The notes: generated by a model from the sequence alone, not told the origin. A stretch of DNA of 64,000 nucleotides from Leptolyngbya sp. SIO1E4 (GCA_010672825.2 JAAHFU020000003.1:186001-250000), one strand, 5' to 3'; shown: positions 26,431 to 35,700, numbered from the stretch's first letter. Translations and numbers: made by a program.

Positions 26431-26853
26431 ATGACGACTTATACCGAATACAGATACCTGGCCGAAGGCGACTATGTAAGCACTGCCGAAAACGTGAAGA
26501 AAGATACAGGTCACAATCGCAGTGTGGGTAAACTGTATTTCCCATATCTGATACAGCGGACTCGCGGTGATCGCTGGGTAGTCCTTAACCGAGACTATAA
26601 ACCTCTAGGAATTGTCACTAGAGAACACGTAGACTACGACCAGTACGCCATACTACTGAAGATGACAGCCAAAATCGCAAACGCCCTAACGTATAAAGCA
26701 ACGGGTGTTGAGCTGACAGGTGTTGAAGACGAATCGATTTATTTCTACGACGACGGTTGCAACCCTTTCGGGCCAGATTCCCAAAAACACTGGCCTACCT
26801 ATCAAGAGAAACTGAAAATCCTTAGCAAATTGGAGACAGTCATTACTCGATAA
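26431..26853 (+). CDS. Hypothetical protein
   Basis: 140 residues. Mixed alpha/beta and basic, with the hydrophobic strands KLYFPYLIQRT and RWVVLNRDYKPLGIVT, then a helix and an acidic loop YFYDDGCNPFGPDS. It has no signal peptide or membrane helix and no catalytic pattern that I recognise. It is a single gene between the nuclease and the RNase III-like gene, in the element's cargo section. Confidence 0.55.
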   Translation: MTTYTEYRYLAEGDYVSTAENVKKDTGHNRSVGKLYFPYLIQRTRGDRWVVLNRDYKPLGIVTREHVDYDQYAILLKMTAKIANALTYKATGVELTGVEDESIYFYDDGCNPFGPDSQKHWPTYQEKLKILSKLETVITR

Positions 26854-27027
26854 GTTTCTCAGGCGACGCGATCTTAGCCTCTAGTGATGTTGATAGGCCC
26901 CTCTCTCACTTGGTCATAAAGCTGTCGGCTACCGGATTCTGTCGCGGCAGAATGATTTCCAAAATTGTTAGGTGGTCGGGTCGTAGCGATATGATCCTGC
27001 TACCCGACCAGTTATCCCCAAAGATGG

Positions 27028-27600
27028 ATGGATGGCAACGCAAAAAATCAACTTCTTGAATTACTTAAGAATCTTGGATGCAGCGAAGATTGTGCTGACT
27101 TTCAATCTGAATCCATGTTTCCTTATGATTTCCACCAGTCCACTGTAGTTGTTAGTTTTCCAAATGGTCGTACAGTTCTGGGATCTGGCAGGGGAGCACG
27201 TAATTCCGATGCTGACATTGCAGCGGCGAAAGATGCTATTGAGCAATTGTCTAACAATTATCCAAATCTCATAGTGGATTGGGCTGACATAAACGTTCAG
27301 GCACAAGCAGGAGATGCATTGATTAAGCTAGGCATATATCTCTCAACATCTATAAAAAGTGCAAGCGATAAATCTTTGCGCCTCCAGAGTTTGGAATCCG
27401 ACTCACATCTGGCAAAGGTATTTGACTGTTGGAAAGCTCAAGGTGCTCCAGATTTAGCGATATGGGGCGCTAATCTAAGTAAAAAACGAAAAGCCACATT
27501 GGTTGAAGCTTTGTTATGGAAACGATTTGGGAATCAAGTTATTAGTTCCAGCGCATTTGAACAACTACAAACCCTAATAAAAATGATTAGCACGGACTAA
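27028..27600 (+). CDS. dsRNA-binding domain plus degenerate RNase III-like domain protein
   Basis: 190 residues. Residues 1-80 follow the dsRBD pattern: helix QLLELLKNLG, strands HQSTVVVSF-NGRTVLGSGRG, then ARNSDADIAAAKDAIEQL. Residues 85-185 look like an RNase III fold: AGDALIKLGIYLS aligns with the GDAVLEL signature, DSHLAKVFD with the N-x-x-L-A helix, and KATLVEALLWKRFG with the D-x-x-E-A helix. Domain order is the reverse of ordinary RNase III. Of the catalytic acidic residues only the first Asp and the last Glu seem kept. An RNA-binding or weak dsRNA-cleaving role is inference. Confidence 0.5.
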   Translation: MDGNAKNQLLELLKNLGCSEDCADFQSESMFPYDFHQSTVVVSFPNGRTVLGSGRGARNSDADIAAAKDAIEQLSNNYPNLIVDWADINVQAQAGDALIKLGIYLSTSIKSASDKSLRLQSLESDSHLAKVFDCWKAQGAPDLAIWGANLSKKRKATLVEALLWKRFGNQVISSSAFEQLQTLIKMISTD

Positions 27601-28101
27601 GTTGAACCGTTTTAATATATGGTTGAGTTGCTCTGTATAGTGTGTTTAACAATTACAGCACAGTGGATTGAAGGAAACTACTGATGCTGAGTTCAAGGTG
27701 ATCAATAACCGCTGACTACAACCGTTCAACTCGGCCTAGATATTTATAGCTCGTTACGACTACACTTACTTCTCAATAGCCAAGACTAGTTGCGCGCCGC
27801 GCAGCTAGTCTCGGCTATCCCAGGGTAAATTCCAAGCTGAAGTGGACTTTGGGGCTATTCGCAATTAATATGAGCTGGTTTGAAAAGAATGTGAGCTCCA
27901 AATCGGGCTGTTTGCGAGCCTGAGTGCTCTCCTTTGCAAGCCACTATCCATAGCCGAGCTTTGCTCGGCGCACCCAAAAGCTCGGAAGAGCTAAAACTCC
28001 TTATCTTTTGATGCCCTTGCCAACAATACCCCAATTAGCCCGAGGCTTGTGCTAAGAGGGCGAGGACGATTCGAGGAGATTGAAGCAGCCCTTTAAGAAG
28101 C
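27601..28101. other. Intergenic region with two strong palindromes
   Basis: No gene seen. 27784-27810 is a near-perfect 27-bp palindrome (GACTAGTTGCGCG and CGCGCAGCTAGTC). 27953-27969 is a perfect hairpin, GCCGAGC TTT GCTCGGC. Neither has a T-run; they may be repeat-derived or bidirectional transcript ends. Confidence 0.5.
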
Positions 28102-31100
28102 TTACTCTAAAGGTCGCCAATCCCCAGCCAGGATGAAGGACGCCCAATAATAAGGGTGGCTGTACCGTTCCCCCTCACGAATCATCTCTAACTGGGTTTC
28201 GCGCAGCGCCTCACCGCGACCCATGCCGCTCGTCAGCTTGTCATAATAGCGAGCCATGAGGTCACTGGTCCCGTCATCACTCACCAGCCATAAACTCATC
28301 AGCTGAGTTTCCGCTCCGGCAAGGGTAAACGCTCGTCTTAACCCATAGATGCCTTCGCCGTTGGCAATGTCTCCCAATCCGGTGTCGCAAGCCGAGAGTA
28401 CTACCAATTGGGTGCCAAACAAATTGAGGTTAGCCGCCTCCAGGGCCGTGAGCACCCCATCCTCATCACCACTACTGCGAGCATTGAATCCGGCTAACGC
28501 CAAACCAGAGCGCAGCAGCGGATTTTCAACCGCTACGCCCATAGGGGCACTGGTCGGGGCGTTTTCGTCGAGCACGACGGCTAAGCCGCTGCGACTACCA
28601 GGGCTGGAAGGGTTGGCGTTTTCCAAGAAGAATCCATGGGTAGCGATGTGCAGAATGCGGGGAGCGGCGACCGTCTTGAGGATGTTCTCACTGGCCTGAG
28701 CTTCAGTAAGGATAGTGGCATTGGGCAATACGTCAGCAATGGCTTCCGCCTCAGTCGCGGTCCCCGGCAGGGGACCAAATTCGAGGTCTTGCAATTCGAT
28801 GGAGCGGCGATTGTCTCCTAAGCTGCGGGTGTCAGGTTGTGAGGTTGAGGACGCTTGGGCAATCGGAACGGCACTGTCGGCAGTATCGTAGTCAGGATTG
28901 GCCAGGATGAGTGCCGGCGTTGTACTGGGCTCTGTCACATCCAACGTCAGTAAGTCACGCCCGGAGTTCAGATAGCTAATCTGATAACGTTGCACGAGAT
29001 AGTCACCCCCAGCCTCAGTCTGCAACGCTTCAAAGGGAATGCGATTGAGCTCACTGTCAGGGGAAATGAGCAGGTGCTCGAGATCGGTCAGATAGGGAGC
29101 GATGGGGTCAAAGATACGGGATTGGAGATTGCGAGTTGCCGCTTCCAAAGATGTGAGGGATGAAACCGAAAGTGCCCCCTGTCTGAGTTCGCGGCTGAAG
29201 GCATTGACGGCCGCATCAATGGCCGCCGCCTCACCCAGGTCCACCGCTTCGACGCGGCCATCGGGAAAGAGCAGATAGGCCGCGTAACGAGGAGCCCCCC
29301 AGGAATTCGCAGGATTGGTGGCATCGTAAGGACGATAGCGGATGTATTCCACCAGCACACCGTGAGCCGGAATCTGCTCCTGGAGCGTGGCGATTTCAAC
29401 CGGGGTACTCTCCGCCTGATAGCGTGCACTGCTGCGGGCAAGGGCGGCCTCCAGTTGGTTGGCGTCCTGCTCCAGTTGCATGAGCTGAGCTTGATACTGT
29501 GCTGTTGTGAGCGTCGTGGGTGGATTGTAAACCAGGGCCGCGAGTGCCTGGCGTTTCGCCGTTAGTTGGTCGAGCATGGCTTGGGCTTCCGGCGTCAGAT
29601 TTTGCCGGAGGACTTGCAAACTGTTAAGGCCCGACTCCAGCAGGCGTCCCTTGCGACGCAGCAGCGTCGTGAGGGCAAGTTTCGTGGCTTCAGGATTATC
29701 GGGGGCTATTTGTAGATGCAGGGAGATGGCACTGTTAGTGCTACCCATGAGGGTAGCGGCATAGGCTTGGCGTTGAGCCTCCGCCAGTGTCGCCAGGTTA
29801 AGCTCCAAGTGCTGTTCCTCTATCGCGAGCCCTGCCTGCAGCGAGCGAATGGCTTGGGGGAGATTTCCTTTAACCTCGTACAGCCCTGCCAGGTGGTTGA
29901 GACTGATGGCCACGCTGGGATGGCCCTCCCCCAGCTGCTCGCGAAAAATCGCCAGGGCGTTTAGATAAAGCGGTTCTGCCTCACTGTAGCGGCCTTGGAT
30001 TAGGTACAGCGAAGCCAGATTATTGAGACTGGTGGCCACATCAGGATGACGCTCCCCCAGTTGCTCGCGAAAAATCGCCAGGGCCTCTAGATAGAGTGGT
30101 TCTGCCTCACTGTAGCGACCTTGGGTCTGGTACAGCAAAGCCAGATTGTGGAGACTGGTGGCCACGCTGGGATGGCGCTCCCCCAGTTGCTCACGCACAA
30201 TCGCCAGGGCGTTTAGATAGAGTGGTTCCGCCTCGCTGTAGCGGCCTTGAGTCTGGTACAGCAAGGCCAGATTGCTGAGACGCGTGGCCACGTTGGGATG
30301 GCGCTCCCCCAACTGCTCGTGACCAATCGCCAGGGCCTCTAGCAAGAGTGGTTCCGCCTCACTGTAGCGACCTTGGGCCTTATACAGCAAAGCCAGGCTG
30401 TTGAGACTGGTGGCCACATCAGGATGGCCCTCCCCCAGCTGCTCGCGACGAATCGCCAGGGCGTCTAGATGGAGCGATTCCGCCTCGCTGTAGCGGCCCT
30501 GGTCTTGATACAGCCCTGCCAGGTTGTTGAGACTGGTGGCCATATCGGGATGGCGTTCCCCCAGCTGCTCACGCACAATCGCCAGGGCCTCTAGATGGAG
30601 TGATTCTGCCTCACTGTAGCGGCCTTGGGCTTGGTACAGCCTTGCCAGGCTGTTGAGACTGGTGGCCACATCGGGATGGCCCTCCCCCAGCTGCTCGCGA
30701 CGAATCACCAAGGCCTCTAGCAAGAGTGGTTCTGCCTCACTGTAGCGGCCCTGGTCTCGAAACAGCTCTGCCAGACTGTTGAGACTGGTGGCCACATCGG
30801 GATGGCCCTCCCCCAGCTGCTCGCGACGAATCACTAGGGCGTCCAGAAAGAGTGGTTCCGCCTCGCTGTAGCGGCCCTGGTCTTGGTATAGTTCTGCCAG
30901 GCTGTTGAGACTGATAGCTACATCGGGATGGTGCTCCCCCAGCTGCTCGTGACCAATCGCCAGGGCGTCTAGATAGAGTGGTTCCGCCTCACTGTAGCGG
31001 CCTTGGGCTTGGTACAGTGAGGCTAGTCTGTGGAGACTGGTGGCCATATGGGGATGGCGCTCTCCCAGCTGCTCGCGCACAATCGCCAGAGCCTCTAGAT

Positions 31101-31479
31101 GGAGTGGTTCCGCCTCGCTGTAGCGGCCTTGGGCATGATACAGTACTGCCAGGTTGTGGAGACTGGTGGCCACATCGAGATGACGGTCCCCCAACTGCTC
31201 GCGACGAATCACTAGGGCGTCCAGAAAGAGCGGTTCCGCCTCACTGTAGCGGCCTTGTTGGAACAGCTCAATGGCTTGCGCGCTGAGTTCATCGGCGCGC
31301 TGGAGCAAGGGGCTGCTGTCCTCGTCCAGAATTTGGCTATGTTCATCGAGTTGCCCGATTTCTGGTTGAGTTGTTCCCTGCTGCTGTGGGGTAGCCCTCA
31401 CTGGCAGGAGTTGTCCAGGGCTTCCTGCCGACAGCAGCACTGCCAGCATTCCACCTGCAGCCGGTCGCCCTAGCCTCAT
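28102..31479 (-). CDS. Secreted TPR-CHAT protein (caspase-like)
   Basis: 1125 residues from ATG 31479, with GGAGG upstream (a GTG at 31494 also fits the frame). An N-terminal signal peptide ends near LLPVRA (about 30). Eleven nearly identical 42-residue TPR units, each containing RYSEAE and REQLGE, are followed by a twelfth divergent one. A C-terminal CHAT protease domain has HIATHGFF (His about 945) and VVLSACDTGLG (Cys about 1030). The CHAT family are caspase-like proteases, some used in defence. The repeat units are so alike at DNA level that they probably expand and contract. It sits alone, leftward, between cargo and mobilisation genes. Confidence 0.88.
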   Translation of the reverse strand: MRLGRPAAGGMLAVLLSAGSPGQLLPVRATPQQQGTTQPEIGQLDEHSQILDEDSSPLLQRADELSAQAIELFQQGRYSEAEPLFLDALVIRREQLGDRHLDVATSLHNLAVLYHAQGRYSEAEPLHLEALAIVREQLGERHPHMATSLHRLASLYQAQGRYSEAEPLYLDALAIGHEQLGEHHPDVAISLNSLAELYQDQGRYSEAEPLFLDALVIRREQLGEGHPDVATSLNSLAELFRDQGRYSEAEPLLLEALVIRREQLGEGHPDVATSLNSLARLYQAQGRYSEAESLHLEALAIVREQLGERHPDMATSLNNLAGLYQDQGRYSEAESLHLDALAIRREQLGEGHPDVATSLNSLALLYKAQGRYSEAEPLLLEALAIGHEQLGERHPNVATRLSNLALLYQTQGRYSEAEPLYLNALAIVREQLGERHPSVATSLHNLALLYQTQGRYSEAEPLYLEALAIFREQLGERHPDVATSLNNLASLYLIQGRYSEAEPLYLNALAIFREQLGEGHPSVAISLNHLAGLYEVKGNLPQAIRSLQAGLAIEEQHLELNLATLAEAQRQAYAATLMGSTNSAISLHLQIAPDNPEATKLALTTLLRRKGRLLESGLNSLQVLRQNLTPEAQAMLDQLTAKRQALAALVYNPPTTLTTAQYQAQLMQLEQDANQLEAALARSSARYQAESTPVEIATLQEQIPAHGVLVEYIRYRPYDATNPANSWGAPRYAAYLLFPDGRVEAVDLGEAAAIDAAVNAFSRELRQGALSVSSLTSLEAATRNLQSRIFDPIAPYLTDLEHLLISPDSELNRIPFEALQTEAGGDYLVQRYQISYLNSGRDLLTLDVTEPSTTPALILANPDYDTADSAVPIAQASSTSQPDTRSLGDNRRSIELQDLEFGPLPGTATEAEAIADVLPNATILTEAQASENILKTVAAPRILHIATHGFFLENANPSSPGSRSGLAVVLDENAPTSAPMGVAVENPLLRSGLALAGFNARSSGDEDGVLTALEAANLNLFGTQLVVLSACDTGLGDIANGEGIYGLRRAFTLAGAETQLMSLWLVSDDGTSDLMARYYDKLTSGMGRGEALRETQLEMIREGERYSHPYYWASFILAGDWRPLE

Positions 31480-31593
31480 CCTCCTTACCTCCACCCCTAC
31501 CCTACAAACGTCTCTATTTCTGGATGCTGAGAGCCTATTCAGTACGTTGACTATACCCGGTTGTGAATTGTCCCTCCAGAAGGGGCAATGCAG

Positions 31594-31916
31594 TTACCGA
31601 GCCATGGCTTCCTGCTGTTGTCTTTGAGCAGTAACGAGTTGTTCTTGAAGCGGGGGTAAGTCTTCGGTCTGGGTCTGCTGAGCCATCGCAACACCACAGA
31701 ATGGGACGTTCTTCTATGGTCAGTTCACCCTGCTGAAACGGGACTTTCTTCCCCTCCACAAAGATTTACTTTATGGTTCTCCTCCTCCAGCCCCTGAATC
31801 TCGAATCGAGCCCGACGGAAGGAGCCGTAGGCTTGGGCTTGATGGGCCAGAATTCGCTACACTCTCGCGGCCACCGGGGAGTCCCACACCAACCTTCCGC
31901 ACTGTTCTTGGCTCAC
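31594..31916 (-). pseudogene. Broken small gene downstream of relaxase
   Basis: Reading leftward from GTG 31916, a protein-like sequence can be followed through one in-frame stop and two frameshifts: SQEQCGRLVWDSPVAARV, stop, then RILAHQAQAYGSFRRARF, then a frame change to EGKKVPFQQGELTIEERP, then MAQQTQTEDLPPLQEQL to the end at 31594. It lies 42 bp after the relaxase stop in the same direction, so it was probably the third gene of that operon. Family unknown. Confidence 0.55.
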
Positions 31917-31957
31917 AGAGACATTCCCCGGTGCTGCCCAGCGGCGAGCGTCCCTCT

Positions 31958-33352
31958 TTACAGTTCTAATTGGGAACGCTGACGCTGTTCGCGCTGCTCC
32001 CGCTCATATGCCTGAAATCGCTGATAGACCTGGTTCAAGTTTTCCATGTCCTCTGCCTGCAACTGGGACGGCTCTACCTGTTCCCAAGCACCTGTCGTTT
32101 CATCCCAACGCGCCGTCATCAGCCGCGCTTGATCCTGATGACGGATGAACACCAGAGATTCATCTTCCCAACGGGCTTCATAGGTACGACCTTGATGGCT
32201 GTCTTCTCCCAGGCGCTCAAGATAGTCGGCGACGATCGCAGCAGCGGTTTGTGTACGGTCTTGTTGTTGCTGTTGCTCAAACCGCTTCAGACCCCGCTGC
32301 AACTGTTCCACCTCTGGCTCTCCGAGATGAGAAAGTTCAGTCGGTTCCCATCTTTCGGTTTCCACATTCCAGGCCGCTTGCATCAGTCGTTGGTCATCGC
32401 TGAGGCGCGTCAGAGTCAGGTGTGAACCATCCCAGTGGGTGGCATAGGTTCGCCCTTGATACGCCAGGCCGTCAGCGCTCTGGATGATTTGGTAGAGAAT
32501 CGAAGCAACGATTTGCGTCCGCTCCTGTTGCTGCTGCCAGCGTCCTTCAGCCGTCAGGGGAGGACGTTGATTAATCGCCTCAATCGCGGACTGCATATCC
32601 GCGCTGTACCTGACGCCTCGATGCTTCTGCAGCCCCGGAAAGGTATAGGCTCGCCCCAGTTTTGTACCGCTGAACGCCACCTCGTCAAGGGCGTAGCTGA
32701 TACCTTTGACTTTGCCGGTGCGCGTGTAACCCACTCGCACAGTCACGCTATTCGCTTGGAGCTGATTCATAAACTCAGGCATCGTTGGGCTATCGGCCGC
32801 AAACTGCTCGATTTGAGTCAGCAGCTGCTCCCGTATCCCCACTTCGCCTGTGCGCCACACCCGTCGCATTTCTCCGGTCGTCGGTGCCCGACTGTCGTGC
32901 TCCCGTGAGGAGGGTGTCGGGGTCAACTGATACTGCTTTTCCAGTTCACGAATCACCTTTTCACTGCGCGGATAGTCCCAGGAATCCGTGACGGTGGTGC
33001 CGTCAAGAATGCGAATGCGACTCGCCACAATATGGATGTGGTCATGGTCGCGGTCGCTGTGGCGATACACGGCATACTGGCTCCCCTCGAAACCCATCCC
33101 AGTGATGTAATCGTCAGCAATGTCGCACCAGCGATCGTCTTCTAAAACTTCCCCTTTGGGCAGCGCGAGTGAGGCATGATAGACCGCTTTTTGCAGTCTC
33201 GGATTGCGCTCGCGCGCCACGCGAAACTCAGCAGCTAAAGCACGCGGGGTCTTTCCGGCCATGTTGCCGCCAATCAGCCGGGCTTGCTCTTTCTCGTGAA
33301 GGTAGTTCAGCAGTCCCCTAAAGGAACGCCCCTTCACCTGCTTCCCAATCAA
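31958..33352 (-). CDS. Relaxase / mobilisation nuclease (MobP-type)
   Basis: 464 residues. The N-terminal relaxase domain contains the three expected blocks: GLLNYLHE near the start (tyrosine region), HASLALPKGE (about 60-69), and the HxDxDHxHIV metal-binding triad in HSDRDHDHIHIVASR (about 98-112). The C-terminal half has three related segments of about 60 residues with YxAxWxxxxLxxxR patterns, a repeated domain of unknown role. Relaxases nick oriT and pilot the single strand into a recipient. It overlaps the upstream mobC gene by 35 bp; both run leftward. Confidence 0.88.
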   Translation of the reverse strand: MIGKQVKGRSFRGLLNYLHEKEQARLIGGNMAGKTPRALAAEFRVARERNPRLQKAVYHASLALPKGEVLEDDRWCDIADDYITGMGFEGSQYAVYRHSDRDHDHIHIVASRIRILDGTTVTDSWDYPRSEKVIRELEKQYQLTPTPSSREHDSRAPTTGEMRRVWRTGEVGIREQLLTQIEQFAADSPTMPEFMNQLQANSVTVRVGYTRTGKVKGISYALDEVAFSGTKLGRAYTFPGLQKHRGVRYSADMQSAIEAINQRPPLTAEGRWQQQQERTQIVASILYQIIQSADGLAYQGRTYATHWDGSHLTLTRLSDDQRLMQAAWNVETERWEPTELSHLGEPEVEQLQRGLKRFEQQQQQDRTQTAAAIVADYLERLGEDSHQGRTYEARWEDESLVFIRHQDQARLMTARWDETTGAWEQVEPSQLQAEDMENLNQVYQRFQAYEREQREQRQRSQLEL

Positions 33353-33743
33353 CGGCGTCCTCCTCGTCCGTTGCTTCCGGGTCTACTCCAATCAGCGCCA
33401 TCCGTAAGGCGTCGATTTGCTCCGTCAGGTTGCTCAAAACTGGGGGGTCGATGTTACAGCCATACCCCAACTTAATGGAGGTGTTGCACGCTTTGGCCAT
33501 CTGATTAATGTTGCGACCGATGTGGCCCAGCTCAACATAGGTCTCGATGTTCACCTGCGGGACAGGACGAGTTCGACGACGCACCTGCGCAATCTTTTGG
33601 CCCAGGCCAGCACGTCTAAAGTAATCACTCATGCTGAGTGAACCAAGCTTGGCTTGAACTTGCTCATGCTCGGATGGCGTGAGCCGAATCGTGATCGCTT
33701 TGTTGGCGACTTCACCAGTCGTCGAGCGGCGGCGGCGCGGCAT
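33318..33743 (-). CDS. mobC: MobC-like relaxosome accessory protein
   Basis: 141 residues from ATG 33743, which has GGAG at the right distance; a second ATG two codons upstream is possible. A basic N-terminus (PRRRRSTTGE) precedes a ribbon-helix-helix-like block KAITIRLTPSEHEQVQAKLG and the SMSDYFRRAGL motif. The conserved MobC signature VELGHIGRNINQMAKACN (about 85-102) follows. MobC helps the relaxase open DNA at oriT. Translational overlap with the relaxase gene and the candidate nick sequence upstream support the assignment. Confidence 0.85.
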   Translation of the reverse strand: MPRRRRSTTGEVANKAITIRLTPSEHEQVQAKLGSLSMSDYFRRAGLGQKIAQVRRRTRPVPQVNIETYVELGHIGRNINQMAKACNTSIKLGYGCNIDPPVLSNLTEQIDALRMALIGVDPEATDEEDAVDWEAGEGAFL

Positions 33744-33884
33744 TGGCATCTCCGGGGGTATCCAAAGGGGGACTCTCCCTTTGGCAAGCCTGTTTGCGCC
33801 AGTATATCTCAGCGCAGCCAGCAATCGTATGCGCAAACATGGCTTGCTCCTGACCTAACGCTTCTCTCTCAGCCACACCCGCCC

Positions 33885-33960
33885 CGCTCGCGTGACACCG
33901 GATGACAAAAAATCACCACGCATGAACAGGTTTGCACCCATCCTGACACTTGATCGACAC
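33885..33960 (+). other. oriT (candidate): Candidate origin of transfer (oriT)
   Basis: Just upstream of mobC. The stretch CATCCTGA contains ATCCTG (33940-33945), the nick core of MOBP-type origins. It is preceded by an inverted repeat GCGTG (about 33891) / CACGC (about 33916). Position and motif fit; the short core could occur by chance. Confidence 0.35.
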
Positions 33961-34165
33961 ATCGTGACCTACTTTTCGGCGGTTTTGAGGGCGCTCGTCC
34001 TCATGATTTTTGCTAAAAAGTCACCGATTGAACAACAAATGTACCGATAAGACACTTTGTGATCAGCAATTGCCACTTTTATAGGGAAATAGTGGATAGC
34101 TTTTAGGTCAAAAAGCTAAGTATATATACCTAAAAAATACAAGTGGAACGCTCGGAGAAAAAATC

Positions 34166-34489
34166 ATGCGTCAATCTGGCAAGGTCGATTTTAACTTCCG
34201 CTATCGTCCCAAGGCTGACAGTCCTGATGGCATCTTGATGCAATACCTCAACAGCTTTGACCCCATGGAACGACGGGCGCTCATCCTCCGAGCACTCCGC
34301 GCTTTCTATGCCACTGCCGCCTATGCCGACCAGGGCGAGGCGCTCACCCTCGATGAACTCGAAGCCATGGCTCGCTATCTGAAAGAGACCGCAGGCACCT
34401 ATGACCAACACCAATTTACCCTGGAGGTGGAAACGTCTGTGGTTTTTGCAGAGGGGGAAAGCCGCTTCGACTCACCCCTCGAAGACTAA
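34166..34489 (+). CDS. ParR/StbA-like ribbon-helix-helix protein (candidate)
   Basis: 107 residues. The N-terminus KVDFNFRYRPKADSPDG could form the DNA-contacting strand. It is followed by helix ILMQYLNSFDPME and helix RRALILRALRAFYATAAYA, then an acidic C-terminal helix and strand. This strand-helix-helix layout, with a short Pro/Asp-containing turn and an R-x-x-x-I-x-x-A-L-x-x-F/Y helix, resembles plasmid segregation proteins of the ParR/StbA kind. It lies between the candidate oriT and the 11-bp repeat array, which those proteins typically bind. No ParM-type ATPase is adjacent. The assignment is inference from pattern and context. Confidence 0.5.
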   Translation: MRQSGKVDFNFRYRPKADSPDGILMQYLNSFDPMERRALILRALRAFYATAAYADQGEALTLDELEAMARYLKETAGTYDQHQFTLEVETSVVFAEGESRFDSPLED

Positions 34490-34699
34490 AGCTTGGAGCA
34501 TCCCTTCAGGAGCGGTCTCAAGCTGCTCGGCTTGGCAGCTCCCAGGAACCGTTGGCAGAAGGGCTGAGGGGAAGACCCTAGATACCTGAGGAAGGAGCTA
34601 CGCGATAGCATCCTTATCCAGGGTTTCACGGCACAGTTCGTCGAAGTCCACAGTCGCATGGCTAGCCGGAGCGGCTACAGCGATGGAAGTACCGCTAGG

Positions 34700-35139
34700 G
34701 CACTCGCGCGCACTATCGACGCACTTTTCTAGCACTCTCGATCACTCCTCAGGCACTTTTTGGGCATCCTCAGCGCACGACTTGGGGCACTCTCGAGCAC
34801 TCCTCAGGCACTTTTTGGCACTCGCAGCGCACCACCGGGGCACTCGCAGAAATATACCGGAGACCTATCGGAGCACTTTCGGGGACATATCGGAGCAAGA
34901 TCGAGGGACAAGTTAGAGCGATATTAGGGATAACTCGGAGCGATATTAGGGATAGCTCGGAGCGCCATCAGAGACCTGTCAGAGGACTCCCCAGGAGAAA
35001 TCGACTTCCCTTCGGGGATAAATCAGCGCCGCATCGGAGCGGCAGCGGAGACTCATCGGAGGGTGATCGGAGACCCGTCGAGGCGTCTTTAACAGACACC
35101 TCGGAACGGCATCGGGGGCGTATCGGAGCGTGATCGAAA
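34700..35139 (+). repeat. About 40 degenerate 11-bp direct repeats (centromere-like array)
   Basis: Units step by 11 bp almost without break. GCAC begins near 34700, 34710, 34721, 34732, 34753, 34764, 34775 and so on. TCGGAG-like cores start at 34868, 34879, 34890, 34901, then 34913-34979 every 11, and 35012-35078 every 11. Left-half consensus is CACTCCTCAGG and right-half consensus is NNNNNTCGGAG. The period equals one helical turn. Because 11 is not a multiple of 3, coding is unlikely. Plasmid centromeres such as R1 parC and the R388 stb repeats have the same spacing. Confidence 0.85.
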
Positions 35140-35424
35140 GCGGACGCTCGCCGCTAGGCGTCTCCCAGGGATATAACGAGGGAAATAGGCAAATTAGGAA
35201 AGGGGCGAGCGCATCCCTGGGAGGGCGCAAGAGTTTAGCGCATCTGGCCCGTCAACCCTCGCTGCTGGGCTGCGACCGCTATGCGGTGTTGGGGTTGACT
35301 CGGGTTCACGATGAGGATACAGGGCTTTGCAATTGAGTTCACTATTCTAGTCACTCAACAGGAGTAGAGTAGTTGGAGAGCGAAAAAAAGCGTGGGAAAG
35401 CCCGGAAACACGTTCTTCTCCTGC

Positions 35425-35700
35425 TCAAGCCGCTTGAGTAGCCAGTTCTGGATACCATCCCTCAAAAGTTGAGCGCCAGTCGCCATCAAGCACCCGTGTT
35501 CTGATCTGTAAAAGAAGGTGTGCTCCTTTCTGACTCCATCGCATCTGCTGCTTTTTCACCATCCGCTTGCTGATCACCTGATTGACCGTGGACTCGACAA
35601 AGCCGGTGGCAATCCTTTCGCCATTGCGATAACGCTCGCCATAGTTGGCCCCAAAGTAGCGAAGCTGCGATTTTGGGCCATTTAGTTCTTGTGAACTACA
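35425..35700 (-). pseudogene. ISKra4-type transposase remnant (C-terminus), left copy
   Basis: Reading leftward, GERYRNGERIATGFVES, QVISKRMVKKQQMRWS, LLLQIRTRVLDGDWRS and FEGWYPELATQAA run to a stop at 35425. This is the conserved end of ISKra4-family transposases. The N-terminal majority is absent. An IS-end-like stretch (TGGAGAGCGAAAAAAAGCG, about 35373) lies beyond the stop, and AAGCTGCGATTTTGGG / ATTTAGTTC lies at about 35661-35690. The same elements recur at 43940-44190. Confidence 0.75.

Noticed and set aside
34700-35139. CRISPR array
   Set aside because: Repeats are 11 bp and contiguous with no spacers, and no cas genes are present in the window.
34683-35230. Open frames on both strands within the 11-bp array
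   Set aside because: The peptides repeat every 11 residues (33 bp), as expected from a non-coding 11-bp period read in one frame. No start signal.
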